A DNA stretch of 64,000 nt from Pocillopora verrucosa (GCF_036669915.1 NC_089325.1:15584963-15648962); one strand, 5' to 3'. Counted from the stretch's first letter, positions 29,296 to 41,550 are shown. The notes: generated by a model not told the origin, from the sequence alone. A program made the numbers and translations.

Positions 29296-29788
29296 CTCGC
29301 TTTTCTTAACATCCGGTTGTTCGCCATCAACTTTACCAATCGTGACATCTTCAAGTTGTTATTCGTTATCAGTGCGATATCGTGACCCCAGACACGAAAT
29401 ATGATTAATCCAAAAAAAAATTAATCAATGATTAGTGATTAAGCATAAAAGTTATAATCTGGCGTAGTAGGAAGATATGTTCTCCTTTTGCTTTTAAATA
29501 TTTACAAAACTCTCGTTGTATAGCCTACCAGTCAATAATAGGATTATTGATTGGTATTATTTTGCTACCAATGTTTGTTCTTTGTACATCTCAGCGTCTC
29601 TTACACCTATCGCAACGATTTCTCTCTGTTAGGTAGCGCCACACAAATATATCATGAACAATCTTGTCAATTGACTCCTGCAAATGGTAACACCTAATAT
29701 GTGGTTTTCGTTTGAAATTGATGAACTCGAGAGTCTCGGTTAAGAAAATTTCCGTTAGAACACTGACTAAGTTTTTTCGTTTTTATAG

Positions 29789-30142
29789 GTGGCTTATTCA
29801 GATGTGATCTGCGAGCCAACAGCAGTTGGTAGCCCTCGGTGCCTTCACCAGTTTACCAAAACAATTTATGAAGGCACTATCCTCGGCACATACTGGGTAC
29901 TGACCATTGTGTTCGGCGGTCTTCTGTCCTTTAGCTATGGCTTGGTTTGTGGTTTCCTGAGCTTTTTTATGATTTGGGTGGCCTCTCCATTTGTCCGCTT
30001 GTTTTTGATCCCACTGGGGCTGTATGGTAAAATCTGGAAGTTTTTTGTCGAATGCTTCTACGATCCCCTGTACGAGTCATGTGGTAGGATCTTCTCCAAT
30101 GTCAACATAAACTTTAATACCAGAGCTATCGAACATGTGTAG
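29789..30142 (+). CDS. caveolin copy 1, exon 2
   Basis: Starts after a TTTTATAG acceptor, phase 0 (VAYSDVICEP is the start, so the apparent GTG start is not used). YSDVICEP matches the caveolin signature FEDVIAEP. A scaffolding-like region (FTKTIYEGTILGTYW), a hydrophobic hairpin (about residues 55-90 of the protein) and a conserved DPLYESCGRIFSN block follow, matching the NPL-x-x-x-G-x-x-x-S block of caveolins. The hairpin inserts into the inner leaflet to build caveolae-like membranes. The protein is 138 residues, a little short of vertebrate caveolins (about 150-178). AATAAA at 30203 is a likely poly(A) signal. A close paralogue lies 10.6 kb downstream. Confidence 0.85.
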   Translation: MAYSDVICEPTAVGSPRCLHQFTKTIYEGTILGTYWVLTIVFGGLLSFSYGLVCGFLSFFMIWVASPFVRLFLIPLGLYGKIWKFFVECFYDPLYESCGRIFSNVNINFNTRAIEHV

Positions 30143-30202
30143 TTATTTAATGCTCGACGGTCACTCGATGGTGACCTTGTATTATGTCATATCTAGACAT
30201 AA

Positions 30203-30208
30203 AATAAA
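30203..30208 (+). terminator. poly(A) signal, caveolin copy 1
   Basis: AATAAA 61 bp after the stop codon; conserved at 40831 after copy 2. Confidence 0.5.
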
Positions 30209-30910
30209 ATACCAATATGTTTGCTGTAATGACCAATTTGACCAAACAAGCTTGGTCAATGAAAGATTTATTATGTAGCATTAAGATTTCCCCTTATTAA
30301 GAATCAAGAACTACTTGTTTATTTCGAGAAACGGGAAAGAAAGCCAACTGTTTTGTAGCACAATAAACCCACGAGAGTCGTTTAATTCTCCTTTATTTTG
30401 ATTGTCTTCCACCGCTTTTAGCGACTCCATCTCCGACCATGTCCAAAAATTACGAACTTTTTTTCGCTGCAAGCAATTCTCTTTTTTTGCACGGAACCAA
30501 AGCGGACAATCTCTTGCCCGCTCGGGTAGCCAATCAGAACATTGGATTCGCTTGATACCACCCGTGGGCACTGCCAGCGATATAACAATTGAGCAGTACA
30601 GAGCCTTGAGCCAAACTGCGATGAAGTAAATTTGGAATGCTGATTTGATCACTAAGTCTACCATTCAAATGCTATCTCGTCAATAGCGGTTCATAGTTCC
30701 ACGCGGCGTGTAGCCCGGTCAGTTTGTACCTTTGAGCAATTTCTACCATCCTCTTTGGGACAAAGGGTGAACTACCAAGAAATGATGATAAAACTTTAAG
30801 AGAGTAGAAGAGGAATGTGTCAAGAAACGTGTGTCTGAAGTAGTCCAAGTGGGCTCATTAGCTCATTCATGCTGAAAGCAATGAATGAGGGATCGTGGTG
30901 GAGGAGATGT

Positions 30911-30987
30911 AGACGGAAGTTGTCGACCGTGGACGGAAGTTGTATTCCGTGGACGGAAGTTGCATTGTGGACCGTAAACGGAAGTAG
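30911..30987. repeat. short tandem repeat
   Basis: Four imperfect copies of a unit containing GTGGACGGAAGTTG. Confidence 0.7.
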
Positions 30988-31447
30988 TCTCGCATGCTAT
31001 CCCTCCCCGCTTAGTGAAAGTCAAAATTAATTTCGATGAAGCTCAGAAACTCGCGTGGAAAGAAATAATATGTCTTTATGGTTTAAAAAAATAACAACCT
31101 CAAATCACATTTCCGAACTTCTAAAAATGCAACTTGAATCGAAAAGGCAAAATGTTCGCACCTACAGTAAGGGACCCGTAGCGGGTCCATTTCAAAACAG
31201 GCGGTGACCACGCAGTAGAGCATCAGCATCAGAGGCAGCCATATTGGCAAGCCGCACATTTGCGTTCGTCTTCAGTTGGTTTAAAATAATCATTGCTGTA
31301 TCATTGTGCTTGTCCTCGGGAACTCTTCAACATACAGTCAACACATCAATTATAGCGGCCAAGTTAGTGTAAAATTTCCTTTCGAGCTCCATTATTTCGG
31401 TCCGGACTCGAGGCTCGCTCAAACAAAAACAGCAATACCAATCCGGT

Positions 31448-31511
31448 CAGTACAAAATGCAGAATGCAGACTGGGTACAAAATGCAGACTAGGTACAAAA
31501 TGCAGACTGAG
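31448..31511. repeat. short tandem repeat
   Basis: Three imperfect 19-21 bp copies of GGTACAAAATGCAGACT. Confidence 0.75.
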
Positions 31512-32539
31512 AATTTATACTGTCTTTTCGTCTGATACGTGATCATATGTCATCTTACAACTTACCGAGTGTCACGCAATCGCTTTTCCGCAACCATCTT
31601 TTACGATTATTTGCACTATGTGGAATATTTCCAGCCCGTTTCTTGATCACAGACGTTCTTATTTCAAGCCTGATGTCTGTACAGAATTCACCAACTTGAT
31701 AAAAGAGGATGTAGTTGTAAATAAGGTCTCACTATCGAATATTTAACACGAGCAATATTCGAGAAACAATTGACAGCTTTGCACGTGGTCCATAAGTCTC
31801 ATCTTTTTAACCGATATGTTTTCACTTTGTTGCCAAAAATGCGGACCGGGACCAAAACTGTTCCCTCGACTTGATATTTTCAACGTTCAGGGGTGTTCAC
31901 ACACTGATTTTCACATATGTGCCTTATATTGTTATTGGCTTACACGAGGAACCGGCGAATTTTTGTAGGGAAAAATGGCGTTACTTTCGTGACTAGCCTT
32001 TTGTTTACTTTTCAGGTGGTTTTATCTCTCATCTGGTTGGTGACTACGAAAGTATTAATATGTGAAAATCAGACAATATGAAGGCTTGAAATTCTATTAA
32101 GAACGATTGTGGCCGCTTTGTTAAAAACCAAATGCAACGGCCGCTTTGTTAAAAACAAAAGATATCCAGAAACGGGCAAGGAATATTTCAGAATAGTGTG
32201 AATGATCGTGAAAGATGAGGATTACATATATTTTGCTGCTAGAGCAACATTTGATGCCCGATCATGCCCACCCAGCCCATCCTCCGCCCCACAAATTCGG
32301 CACACAAACCAACAGGAAGGGCACTGTCTGTCTGATGACCTCTGCCCATCCCACCTCCTGCCCACACAACCTTATTTCCAATTCCCATAACTGCCCAAAA
32401 AGAAAAGAACATTTATTCCAAAAGTCTTGAAATTTCACATAAACCGAATTCGCCTGTACCAATATTCAACAAGTCCAAGATATGAATACAAACTTAAGCC
32501 ATAACATGAATGAGCTGGCTCCAAGAGCCACTTGATTTT

Positions 32540-32960
32540 TTTCTGTAACGGATTGTGTTTACCTTTAACTGTCCCTTTCCTGGGAACAGAAAGCACCTTA
32601 CACTAATGGGTTAAACAATTGGCATTTTGAGACTCCAATACGGCATTATCGGTGCTTAGTTGTGACAAAAATATTCAGTGCTCATATCGGAAGGAGTAAC
32701 GAAGTGCAAAACGTGCGACGACCTCTCATTTTCTCTCAACGTCGCTAATATCATGCGGTATTACCGTCTAAAAATTGCAATTAGTTTTATATCGCGAGCC
32801 ACCCATTATGAAGGTAAATATAAATGTAAAAACATCAGTTTGTGTCTGTGAAACGCATCCATGGAAAAATTATCTCAAGGAAGGTTTGTTGACAGATCAG
32901 CAAAAGCTCACCCTAGATCTCTCCATGAGGAGTTTTAGATCCGAGTACGAACTAAATTAT
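32540..32960. repeat. 3' flank of caveolin duplication, copy 1
   Basis: Matches 41190-41550 (TTTTGAGAC-CCAATAC, then CATCCATGG-AAAA-TATCTCAAG). No coding function recognised. It marks the far end of the duplicated unit, so the duplicated segment extended well past the caveolin stop. Confidence 0.7.
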
Positions 32961-34080
32961 GCCCCTTAAGCGTGTTTTGAAACGGCGGAGGTCTCTGTCT
33001 AATCGAAACAGATGCCTCCGTCATACTCCTCGGTGGTCTGATCTCCAACATAGTTCTGCCGAACTCGCTGATTTAATCTTTACCGCAATCACAGGGGATC
33101 TCGTAAAACTAGCCGTTAAATTTTTTAAGCCAAATCAACAGCATATTCCGACCGCCTTCAGTGCAGTCGCAGCGTAGTCTCAGACTTGGAAACACTACCA
33201 GCCAGAGGGGCAGCTTATGTGTGTGAAGTAAGCTTGAAATCATAAACATTGTTATGTTTTAAATGAATTTCAAGTAAATAAATTTTAAACTAATCAGATT
33301 TGTATTTTCTTTGGTTGTGGATTCATTTCATTACAAATATAACCAGTTTTAGATTAATTTGACTTGAAATTCATTTTAGACTCGAACATGTCAACCAGAT
33401 TTACTGAAGTTTGTTATGTAACACTCTGCATAAGTATGAGTGGAATTTCTTAGAACAGAACAGTTTCAATTTTCATGATATTTTTGTTTGAGTAGAAGTA
33501 TTGTAGACAAGGCCAACCATTGTCTGAAATACTAAAATCAAGTCATCTTTAGGTTTTTAATTAGGATTTTAATTCACCAAATTGACATTTTCCAATTTTA
33601 TTTTCAATGATATTTAACAGCATGTATGAGAGTATGAAAACCTTAAGGCAAGTTATTCTTGAAAATATAAAATGGTCATCTACTATATATATAGAATTTA
33701 TACAATTAAATATTTGAGATTAACTTGTGCTTGTGTTAATTATTGTATTTTTTAATAAAAATTGCTATTATTAAAAGAAATAAAACCTTTCTTATTTGAA
33801 CACCAACAAGAAACTGACCCTTTGCTTATTGCCTAATAATGCCTGCTTTAGTTTCAGCTGATTCCCCTTAAAGAGTCATTTGATGCTCATAGTTTGTGTG
33901 CTGTGCCATCAAATAAGCAGTGATAGGTACACGACCAACGAACAAGAAGATATTCTTGAAAAAATTATTCCAATGTAGTAATGAAGACTAAAAAGTAAAA
34001 TGCAAAGCAGACTGTAATAAAAATTAGACAAAGTCGATTAAATATGTGAGCTTTACCTGAAGTATTTTTTAAGCCTCCTT
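32961..34080. other. intergenic, no gene recognised
   Basis: AT-rich; a short frame at 32959-33177 has no recognisable domain. Confidence 0.5.
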
Positions 34081-34085
34081 ATATC

Positions 34086-34560
34086 CTACCAGCTAGAGGT
34101 TAAGACTGAATAAATATGCAAGCTGTACCTCTAGCCGGTGGTATTTTCAAAGCGTCCTGAGATCCTACCGGCTAGAGGTACAAGACAATAGAAATTTAAT
34201 CTTTGGGATCTTTCTAACCAGTATGACAAGGTCATTGTAGTAGTGATACTATTCATAAGTTTTGTTCACCTTCGCAAGCGTAGGTCTTAGAGGCTACAGT
34301 GTTCAATTAACACTTTGCTGAACAAGAAACTTAAGGGTGACGAGGGTGAAGGAAACAGCCATACAAAATTTTGTGAAATTTCCTTGATTTAAATTCAATA
34401 ATGTATTTTTCACATGCTAAACATGTTATGATGTTCATGTCTGGTTCAATCACGTCGTTTGACTGTTGGTAAAACTGGAATAGTCCGCTGTAATAGAATA
34501 GCCGACAATTCTGATAATCAACTCGTCACTAGTGCTCCTCGGGCGTACCTCTAGCCGGTA
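34086..34560. repeat. dispersed TACCGGCTAGAGGTA inverted motifs
   Basis: The motif appears at about 34086, 34125 (as GTACCTCTAGCCGGT), 34166 and 34545. The copies at 34125-34139 and 34166-34181 face each other and can form a hairpin. Function unknown; perhaps remnants of a small palindromic element. Confidence 0.6.
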
Positions 34561-35097
34561 AGATTTAAGCACAACCCGGGTGGGGCAAAGTTGATCAAAT
34601 GGCATGTAATAGGACTTAATTTTGATTAAGCGTCACACAGCGGAAAGAATTGCGTGACTAGTAGTACTGTACGGTTATGACTCCAAAAACCATGAAGAAA
34701 AAAGCAATCTCAAATTAAATAACGATAAATCCTTAAAAAAAAACCTGAAAGAAAGCCTGAAAGCCCGTTTCTGGTTTTTATTCGTATTCAGGACAGCTTG
34801 ATCTCTGATTCCATGAAAAACACTGCTGATCATGATCCCCTGGTCCCGGAACTGTGATCCCTGATCCCACCCCTATTTGTAAGGTTTTGTAAAGGTTTAT
34901 TTTCGGACTTCCTTTCTACTGACTCACTCGAGCTCACATTCAAGAAGCGATCATTGAAGCACATAGAATGACCATATTGGGAAATGTCAATCACACACTA
35001 TTTAGGCGTTTGATCCCTGATTCCACATTTGTGTAACATCGTACCTGTCACCTGACAGCTTTGCGCTACACCTTACCGTACATCAAAGACACACAGA

Positions 35098-35169
35098 ATG
35101 GATGCCGCAACTTTGCTTATCGTCACTGATGAAGACAGGGATCCACAGAATAATAACGCTTATTTGAAG
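35098..35169 (+). CDS. caveolin copy 2, exon 1
   Basis: Codes MDAATLLIVTDEDRDPQNNNAYLK, 24 residues, ending AAG before a GTAAGA donor, phase 0. Three codons longer than copy 1 in the N-terminal region; DEDRDPQNNNA is identical to copy 1 from the second residue on. The intron to 40417 is about 5.2 kb. Confidence 0.8.
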
Positions 35170-35819
35170 GTAAGACGTTTAAATGAAGTAGCTGGTCTAT
35201 GATGTTTTCTACTATAGGTGACTAAAGTCAGCCATATTGTGAAGTATACGGTGATTTCTATAGCACCATGCAGGCAGTGTTGTATCGGTATTTGGCAGAG
35301 GTTCAGTCACTGAACTTCTTTTCAGTGCTTTCTGGTCACGTAAATGTATTTGGCGACACATTTCTCGAAGATGAGTCGTTTCAGGAACCTTCGTCAATTC
35401 TGTGAGTCAGTTTAGAATTGAGCGTGGCACGAATAAGATTTTGTATGTAATGAACTCAAATTCAAATGAACTGCTCACATCAGGCTTGATAGTTGATTAT
35501 TTCGTCCTGTTTCATCATGGAGTCGAAGGAGAATGTTATTATGCATTATAATTATATTACGATAAGCGAGGCTGTCCGCGTATGAACCGACCACTCGAAT
35601 TTCGGATCACAGAATTCCTTGAAATTTTTACTGTGATATGATTAGTCTATTTAATGGCAAAAATCGCATTTATTTGGCTCGTAGTGCTATTTCGCCAAAA
35701 TTTAGCGACGATATGCAAGGACGGTCTAGGACAAAGAAAATTGTTTATTTCAGAGTCAATTTTAAACTTTTCGCTGAGGGCTCTAAAACTTGACCCATTG
35801 GATCAAATGACACAAAACA

Positions 35820-36190
35820 GAAATATTGTATAATTTTACATTTCTTCTATTGATTGATGGTAAAATATCTAAAGTCTGACCCAATAACTGAGAAATACGT
35901 TGTTTCAAAAATACCACACAGACAGCTCATTTCAAATTTGAGCTAGCGTGCTGTTGTTCCAAGAAGCTTTTCTCAAAAGTATGACGGGATCTGGAGTCCT
36001 GATCATTATACATGTTTAGTAATAGGGCTAGTGTTTCAAAAGCAAGAAAAAAATTTATGGGGACTGGTCCTTTCGAGCCGCAGGAGCTCGATAAACTTTG
36101 CTAACATTCCATGGTCAGAGTGCGCATGATTTAATTTATGCATATTTGTGGTTACTTCCTTTCTACCTGAGCTACGCGAACGCCGATTTC
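35820..36190. repeat. inverted repeat, left arm
   Basis: Reads as the reverse complement of 39235-39860, including TGACCCAATAACTGAGAAATA and the segment with CATAAATTAA. Both arms lie in the intron of caveolin copy 2. The right arm contains a later insertion (39479-39766). Confidence 0.8.
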
Positions 36191-36477
36191 AGTCCTGTGT
36201 CACGCGGGAATGTCACGGATTCCTACATCGCACACACTTATAAGTAGTCGAAATAAATGTTTAACGACAAGAGTGATAAATTGCCTTTTTTACCGTAATT
36301 AATCTTCTAAAATTACCTTACTATGCACCGAAAGTGTAACTTTATTGAAAACATATCTGTTTTTTTTTCAAGCGATCTTGAAATGCTTTACAGATCTCAA
36401 GTTTAGTGTTTGGTTTGCTCTGGGTCAGAAGACGAAACCATGTTTTGTGACACTTAAAACTTTTTTCAGCTCGACTG

Positions 36478-36678
36478 CCGGTCAAGGTTTTCAAAACAGT
36501 AAATGGCCGGCAGTCCTATATTCTTAGTAAATTTCACAAAATCGAAAAATTCCAGCTAATCTAAACTATCACTAAATCGACATATGATAGTTTGGATAAG
36601 CTGGAATATTTCGATTTTGTGAAATTTACTAAGAATATAGGACTGCCGGCCATTTAGTGTTTTCAACACCTTGACCGG
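36478..36678. repeat. 201-bp near-perfect palindrome (MITE-like)
   Basis: Arms of about 95-100 bp starting CCGGTCAAGG and ending CCTTGACCGG, with a spacer of a few bases. No coding content. Lies between the two arms of the larger inverted repeat. Confidence 0.85.
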
Positions 36679-36801
36679 TTACTGGCCATAAAGCCACAGC
36701 GTTTCTTTTAACTGAGCTAATTTCAAATACTGCTATATGCAAATTTTATACTCAATACGTCGGAAATATTTACATTGCGACGGGGATAATTGAAAATTCT
36801 T

Positions 36802-37251
36802 ATGGAGAAGATTCGCATTATTTGCATTGAAGAATGGCCCGGCGCTTTATGTTCGTTTTCGAGCATTACGAGAAGCAAATGTGAAAGTAGTCGAGGATGT
36901 AAAGAATCAGTACATTTGAATGGATGTAATGCTAATATCAGTACGCATCTAATTAAACACCACCTTTTAAGGGAAAGTGTGTCTGAAAAGGACCCAATAT
37001 TTGCAAGGGCTGGTTTGTTGGAGATCACTGAGGAACAGATGCAAAAGATGACGGTTTGTCCAGCTCATCGTCATGGGCTGGGAAAGTACTGGCAGGCACC
37101 GAAAACTTGCCAATATCCAAGACGCGAAGGAAAAAAATCGGAAATTTTTGGAACACATGTTATTAATTTCAAGACAGCTAGTGAAATAAAAAAAATATTA
37201 CAAGCCGTTTTTACTAAGCTGGAGATCCGAGGAGAGAAACGCTCCTTGTAA
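36802..37251 (+). CDS. unrecognised ORF with Cys/His motif (possible TE-derived)
   Basis: 149 residues from the ATG at 36802; no family recognised with certainty. Residues about 77-115 contain VCPAHRHGLGKYW and, 8 residues on, TCQYP, which could be a small zinc-binding site. The N-terminal 30 residues include CESSRGC. It lies inside the intron of the second caveolin gene on the same strand, between the arms of an inverted repeat, with no visible promoter, so it may be a captured repeat or exon rather than a working gene. Confidence 0.3.
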   Translation: MEKIRIICIEEWPGALCSFSSITRSKCESSRGCKESVHLNGCNANISTHLIKHHLLRESVSEKDPIFARAGLLEITEEQMQKMTVCPAHRHGLGKYWQAPKTCQYPRREGKKSEIFGTHVINFKTASEIKKILQAVFTKLEIRGEKRSL

Positions 37252-39234
37252 GGCTTGGTTTTCGCCGTTACGGACAAAGCGTAGATTCCACTGGGTTTCA
37301 CTTTATTACGTACTGTTGTCGATCTCATCACTTTGTGTTCGTCGTGACGTGTTACGAGCGAGTGGGTCCAGAACACATATTAATTTGGCTTATATTGAGA
37401 GTTAAGTATAAAGCTAGAAAAGAAACAGAGATTCTATTGTTGCTGAAGTCTTTCAAGTGGGGAAACTGGGTTGTTATTTAGAGGTCCCCCGAAAGGAGGG
37501 TGTGGTGGGGGTAGGAAAGGGTAGGGGGGAAAAGCAGACGGATATGGCTGGGTATGGATCTTACTCTCCCTGTCTTGATTTTGTTTCGATCCCAGTGCCC
37601 CATCCCAATTTTAACATTCCTGGTGTCAATTTTTCCTGTCGAGAAATTAAAAATCCAGTGTCGATTTGACAGAAATCGTCTATGTGTGAATTACTAGCAA
37701 TGAGCACAGACTGCAGAAATATACACAGCAAAGACATTTCTCGAAAAAAGGATTGGCTGTACCCTGAGGAACCTGGACAACATGTACTTCCTCAAAGGTG
37801 TGTTTTAGAAACGGTGTGTTTTTTTGTTCGTTTGTTTGTTTTTAATTTCCTTCTCTGTGGATCAAAACATAAGGCAACCAGATAGATGCCCATTTTCAGC
37901 TTTTTTTTTTTTTTGTTTTCTTGTTTTTTTTACGGACCTGCTAAAGAGGCTGGTATCGAAACCATAAACCGCATGGCCCCTTCGATTTTTTTCGAGATTG
38001 GCGGCTGCAAGAAGGAGACAGGGAAGCCGAGAAGTTGAGACGGAGGACATTTACGCAGACGAGGAGGAGCAACATAGACGTGAGGTATTGGAAAACGTGA
38101 CCGGCCAGCTTGGTCTTCAACACCCCATTTATTATGACTCTTACTGTTTTGTGTGACATCTCGCATGATAAAAAACTTGAAACTTTCATGGTGAAAAAAA
38201 ATGCTTAAATACTTCGTTATTCCTTACAGTTTACGAGATAGAAAATAACTCTGGTAACTAAGCTTTCGACATTCCTAGAGGGATGTGACTGTCACCGATA
38301 GGATAGCGCTGTAAACTTTTTTGTTTGATGAGAGACTAGTTGATGTTACAAAGAAAAATGTAAAACTAAGAGTGGTTAGTGGCTAAAAAAAGAAAAATAC
38401 ACACACACGCATAAGTGTAATAACAACTTCTTCTGCCGACTCAAATGACTGTATTTTAAAGTCCTATTGAAAATCACGCGATGTAAATGAATCTTTCCGA
38501 ATTGTTTACTCGAATATGATCACTTCAAAAGGGCCCCTTAAAATTTAAAAATACAAATGGTCACATCCAAAGATTTAACCGCCTGAAGGTGATAGTCAAA
38601 ACGAAAAGGAAAATCTTACTTTAATTTGTATTGTTCATGTATACCATTTTTTATTTACTACTTTTTTGTACCACTGAATAGCATTACAAGGTGCTTGCCG
38701 GTAATCGACATCTTTGGTAACTATGTCTTTAACAAAGTTACATTTTTCAATACATAATGTGGTAAATTTTAGTATAAATTACCACAAAGATGGAATAGTA
38801 TCACTTTTCACGTCAACCATTTCTTTCGATAACTGTAGTGACTCAGTGTTCGATGTTATTGAAAATGGTTCCGTGACATTCTAAATGTCAAAAGTATCGC
38901 CTGAACTGAAATCAATAACTTCAAGCTCAGGTAAACACGAAGTTGTCTTCGTCATGACATCTTATAAATAAGCACTTCTAGGGTTAATCCGTAAACCAAA
39001 GCATTTTAATTTTTTTTTACAGCATAAGACTGGTCAAGACTAACTGGATGGAAGTTTGTCATCATGTTTTTAACAGTCCGCCTGGGACAGTTTAGCATAA
39101 TGTTATGCAGAAGACGTCCCATTATATCTTCGTAATTTGTAATTTTGAGGCACGGTTTGATGAATTTATGGGAGTTCCTCGCCTCAACAAAAAGGCTGAG
39201 CTAGTTTTCAAAAGAGTCACTTCTTCGCATTGAT

Positions 39235-39860
39235 TTTGAACGAGAAAGGAAGTAACCACAAATATGCATAAATTAAGTCACGCTTTTTGACCATGGAATG
39301 TTAGCAAAGTTTATCGAGCTCCTGCAGCTCGGAAAGACTAGTCCCCAAAAATGTTTTTAAAACAATAACCCTGGTGCTAAACACGGATAGTGATCAGGAC
39401 TCCACATCCCGTTATCCTTTTGTGAAAAGTTTCCTGGAACAACAGCATGCTTGCTCAAATTTGAAATGAGCTGTCTGTAAGAAACATTGAGACGTCCCAC
39501 GCGAGACGTCCCACGCGAGAACGATTAACGTAACGAGATATATTGTTTTGTTTGTACAGTGCAGAAGTGATTTTGTTGATTGACGGACACGTGAGCCAAG
39601 TAATATAATCACATGTACATAATAGACTTTGATGAGTACCTTTTCGAAGCGAAGACGAGTGGTTATGCGAAGTTACGAAGTTTAGGTTTTACGATACGAA
39701 TTAGATGTTGTAGTAAGTACGAATCAATAAAAGGAATCAAGAAATTACGTCTCGAAGTTTACAATACTGTCTGTGTGGTATTTTTGAAACAATGTATTTC
39801 TCAGTTATTGGGTCAGACTTCAGATATTTTACCATCAACCAATAGAAGAAATGTAAAATT
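39235..39860. repeat. inverted repeat, right arm
   Basis: Reverse complement of 35820-36190, interrupted by the 288-bp insertion at 39479-39766. Confidence 0.8.
39479..39766. mobile_element. 288-bp insertion with 8-bp target duplication
   Basis: Flanked by CTGTCTGT on both sides (39471-39478 and 39767-39774). The uninterrupted copy at 35820-36190 has the target only once, proving a clean insertion. The element starts AAGAAACATTGAGACGT and ends ACGTCTCGAAGTTTACAATA, a weak inverted relation (GAGACGT and ACGTCTC). A short doubled unit of GAGACGTCCCACGC lies near the left end. An 8-bp duplication suits hAT elements, but typical hAT ends are not visible. Confidence 0.7.
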
Positions 39861-40416
39861 ATACAACTACAGAGGCGCCAAGCTGATTATGACTTTAAAA
39901 GCGGGCGATGCATTAAACTCCTGAACTTCCGTGGGTTTCCCCACAAATATGAGTAATTTCGTCCTTAAAGTGTGAGCAAACGTAACATTTACCAATTAGG
40001 ACATCTTGAAGTCGTTATTCGTTACCAGTGCGATATCGCGACCCCAGACTTGAAATATGATTAATAAAAATGAGTGATTAATCAATGATTAATGACTAAG
40101 CATAAAAGTTATGATTTGGCGTAATAGGAAGACTTCGTTGAATAGCTTACCAATCAATAATGGGATTAATTTCTCTTGCTACCGATGTTTGTTCTTTGTT
40201 CATCTCATCATCCTTTACACCCATCGCCACGATTTTCTCTGTTAGGCGCCACACAAATATATCGTGAAAAATCTAGTCGATTGTCTTTGTGAAAGGCGCT
40301 CCTGCAAATGGTAATCACCTAAATTGTGGTTTAAAATTCGTTTAAAATTGATGAACTGGAGAGTCGCGGTACGAAAATAGAGGTTAGAACACTGACCAAG
40401 TTTTTCCTTTTTATAG

Positions 40417-40770
40417 GTGGCTTATTCAGATGTGGTCTGCGAGCCAACAGCAGTTCGTAGCCCGCAGTGCGTTCACCAGTTTACCAAAACAATTTATGAA
40501 GGCACCATCCTTGGCACATACTCGGTACTTACCATTGTGTTCGGCGGTCTTCTGTCCTTTATCTATGGCTTGATTTCTGGTTCCCTGAGCTTTTTAATGA
40601 TTTGGGTGGCCTCTCCATCTGCCCGCTTGTTTTTGATCCCATTGGGGCTGTGGGGTAAAATCTGGAAATTTATTGTTATTTGCTTCTACGATCCCCTGTA
40701 CGAGTCATGTGGCAGGATCTTCTCCAATGTCAACATAAACTTTAATACCAGAGCTATCGAACATGTGTAG
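40417..40770 (+). CDS. caveolin copy 2, exon 2
   Basis: Starts after a TTTTTATAG acceptor in phase 0: VAYSDVVCEP. Same layout as copy 1: signature YSDVVCEP, a scaffolding-like stretch (FTKTIYEGTILGTYS), hydrophobic hairpin, DPLYESCGRIFSN and a shared C-terminus (NTRAIEHV). Joined to 35098-35169 it makes 141 residues. About ten substitutions separate the two exon-2 proteins, several in the hairpin (LISGSLSFLMI against LVCGFLSFFMI), and the frame is intact, so both copies look functional. AATAAA at 40831. Confidence 0.85.
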   Translation: MAYSDVVCEPTAVRSPQCVHQFTKTIYEGTILGTYSVLTIVFGGLLSFIYGLISGSLSFLMIWVASPSARLFLIPLGLWGKIWKFIVICFYDPLYESCGRIFSNVNINFNTRAIEHV

Positions 40771-40830
40771 TTATTTAATGTTCGACGGTTACTCGATGGT
40801 CACCTTATATTATGTCATATCTAAACATAC

Positions 40831-40836
40831 AATAAA
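40831..40836 (+). terminator. poly(A) signal, caveolin copy 2
   Basis: AATAAA 61 bp after the stop codon. Confidence 0.5.
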
Positions 40837-41189
40837 ATACCGATATGTTTGCGTTGTTGACCAACTTGACCGAACAAACTTGATCAATGAAGGATTTCTT
40901 TTATAGCGTAAAGATTTCGCCTTATTAAGAATCAAGAATTGCTCTTACATTTCGAGAGACGGGATGGAAATCAAACTGTTTTGTAGCACAGTAAACCCAC
41001 CAGAGTCGTTTATGTCTCCTTTATTTCGATTTTCCTCCACCTCTTTTAGCGATTCTATAGCTGACAATGTCCAAAAATTACGAACCTTTTTGTAAGTTCG
41101 CTGCAAGCAATTTTCTTTTTTGCACGGGACCAAAGCGGGCAATCTCGACAAACGTGTGTCTAAAGTAGTCCAAGTGGGCTAATTTTCTT

Positions 41190-41550
41190 CTGTTACGGAC
41201 TGTGTTTTCTTTCAATTATCCCTTTCTTGGGAACAGAAAGCACCATGCACCAACGGCATTTTGAGACGTCAATACTGCATTATTGGCGTTTAGTTGTGAA
41301 AAAAATATTCATTGCTCATTTCGGAAGGAGTAACGATATACAAAACATGCAACGACCTTCTATTTTCTCTCAACATCGATAATATTAGGCGGTATTATCG
41401 TCTAAGAATCGCAATTAGTTTTGTATCGCGATTCACCTATTACGAAGGTAAATATAAATGTAAAAAAGTCAGTTTGTGCCTGTAAAACGTATCCATGGCA
41501 AAAATATCTCAAGAAAGGTTTTTTGATAGATTATCAAAAGCCAACTGTTT
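41190..41550. repeat. 3' flank of caveolin duplication, copy 2
   Basis: Matches 32540-32960. Homology ends near 41550, giving the outer limit of the tandem duplication on this side. Confidence 0.7.

Noticed and set aside
28592-29404. 270-codon Ser/Pro/His-rich open frame
   Set aside because: Entirely made of the CATTCCT minisatellite; no start context or domain, and it lies in a caveolin intron.
36802-37251. Firm call of a host zinc-finger gene
   Set aside because: One CxxH and one Cys motif are too little, and its place between inverted repeat arms suggests repeat origin; kept only at low confidence.
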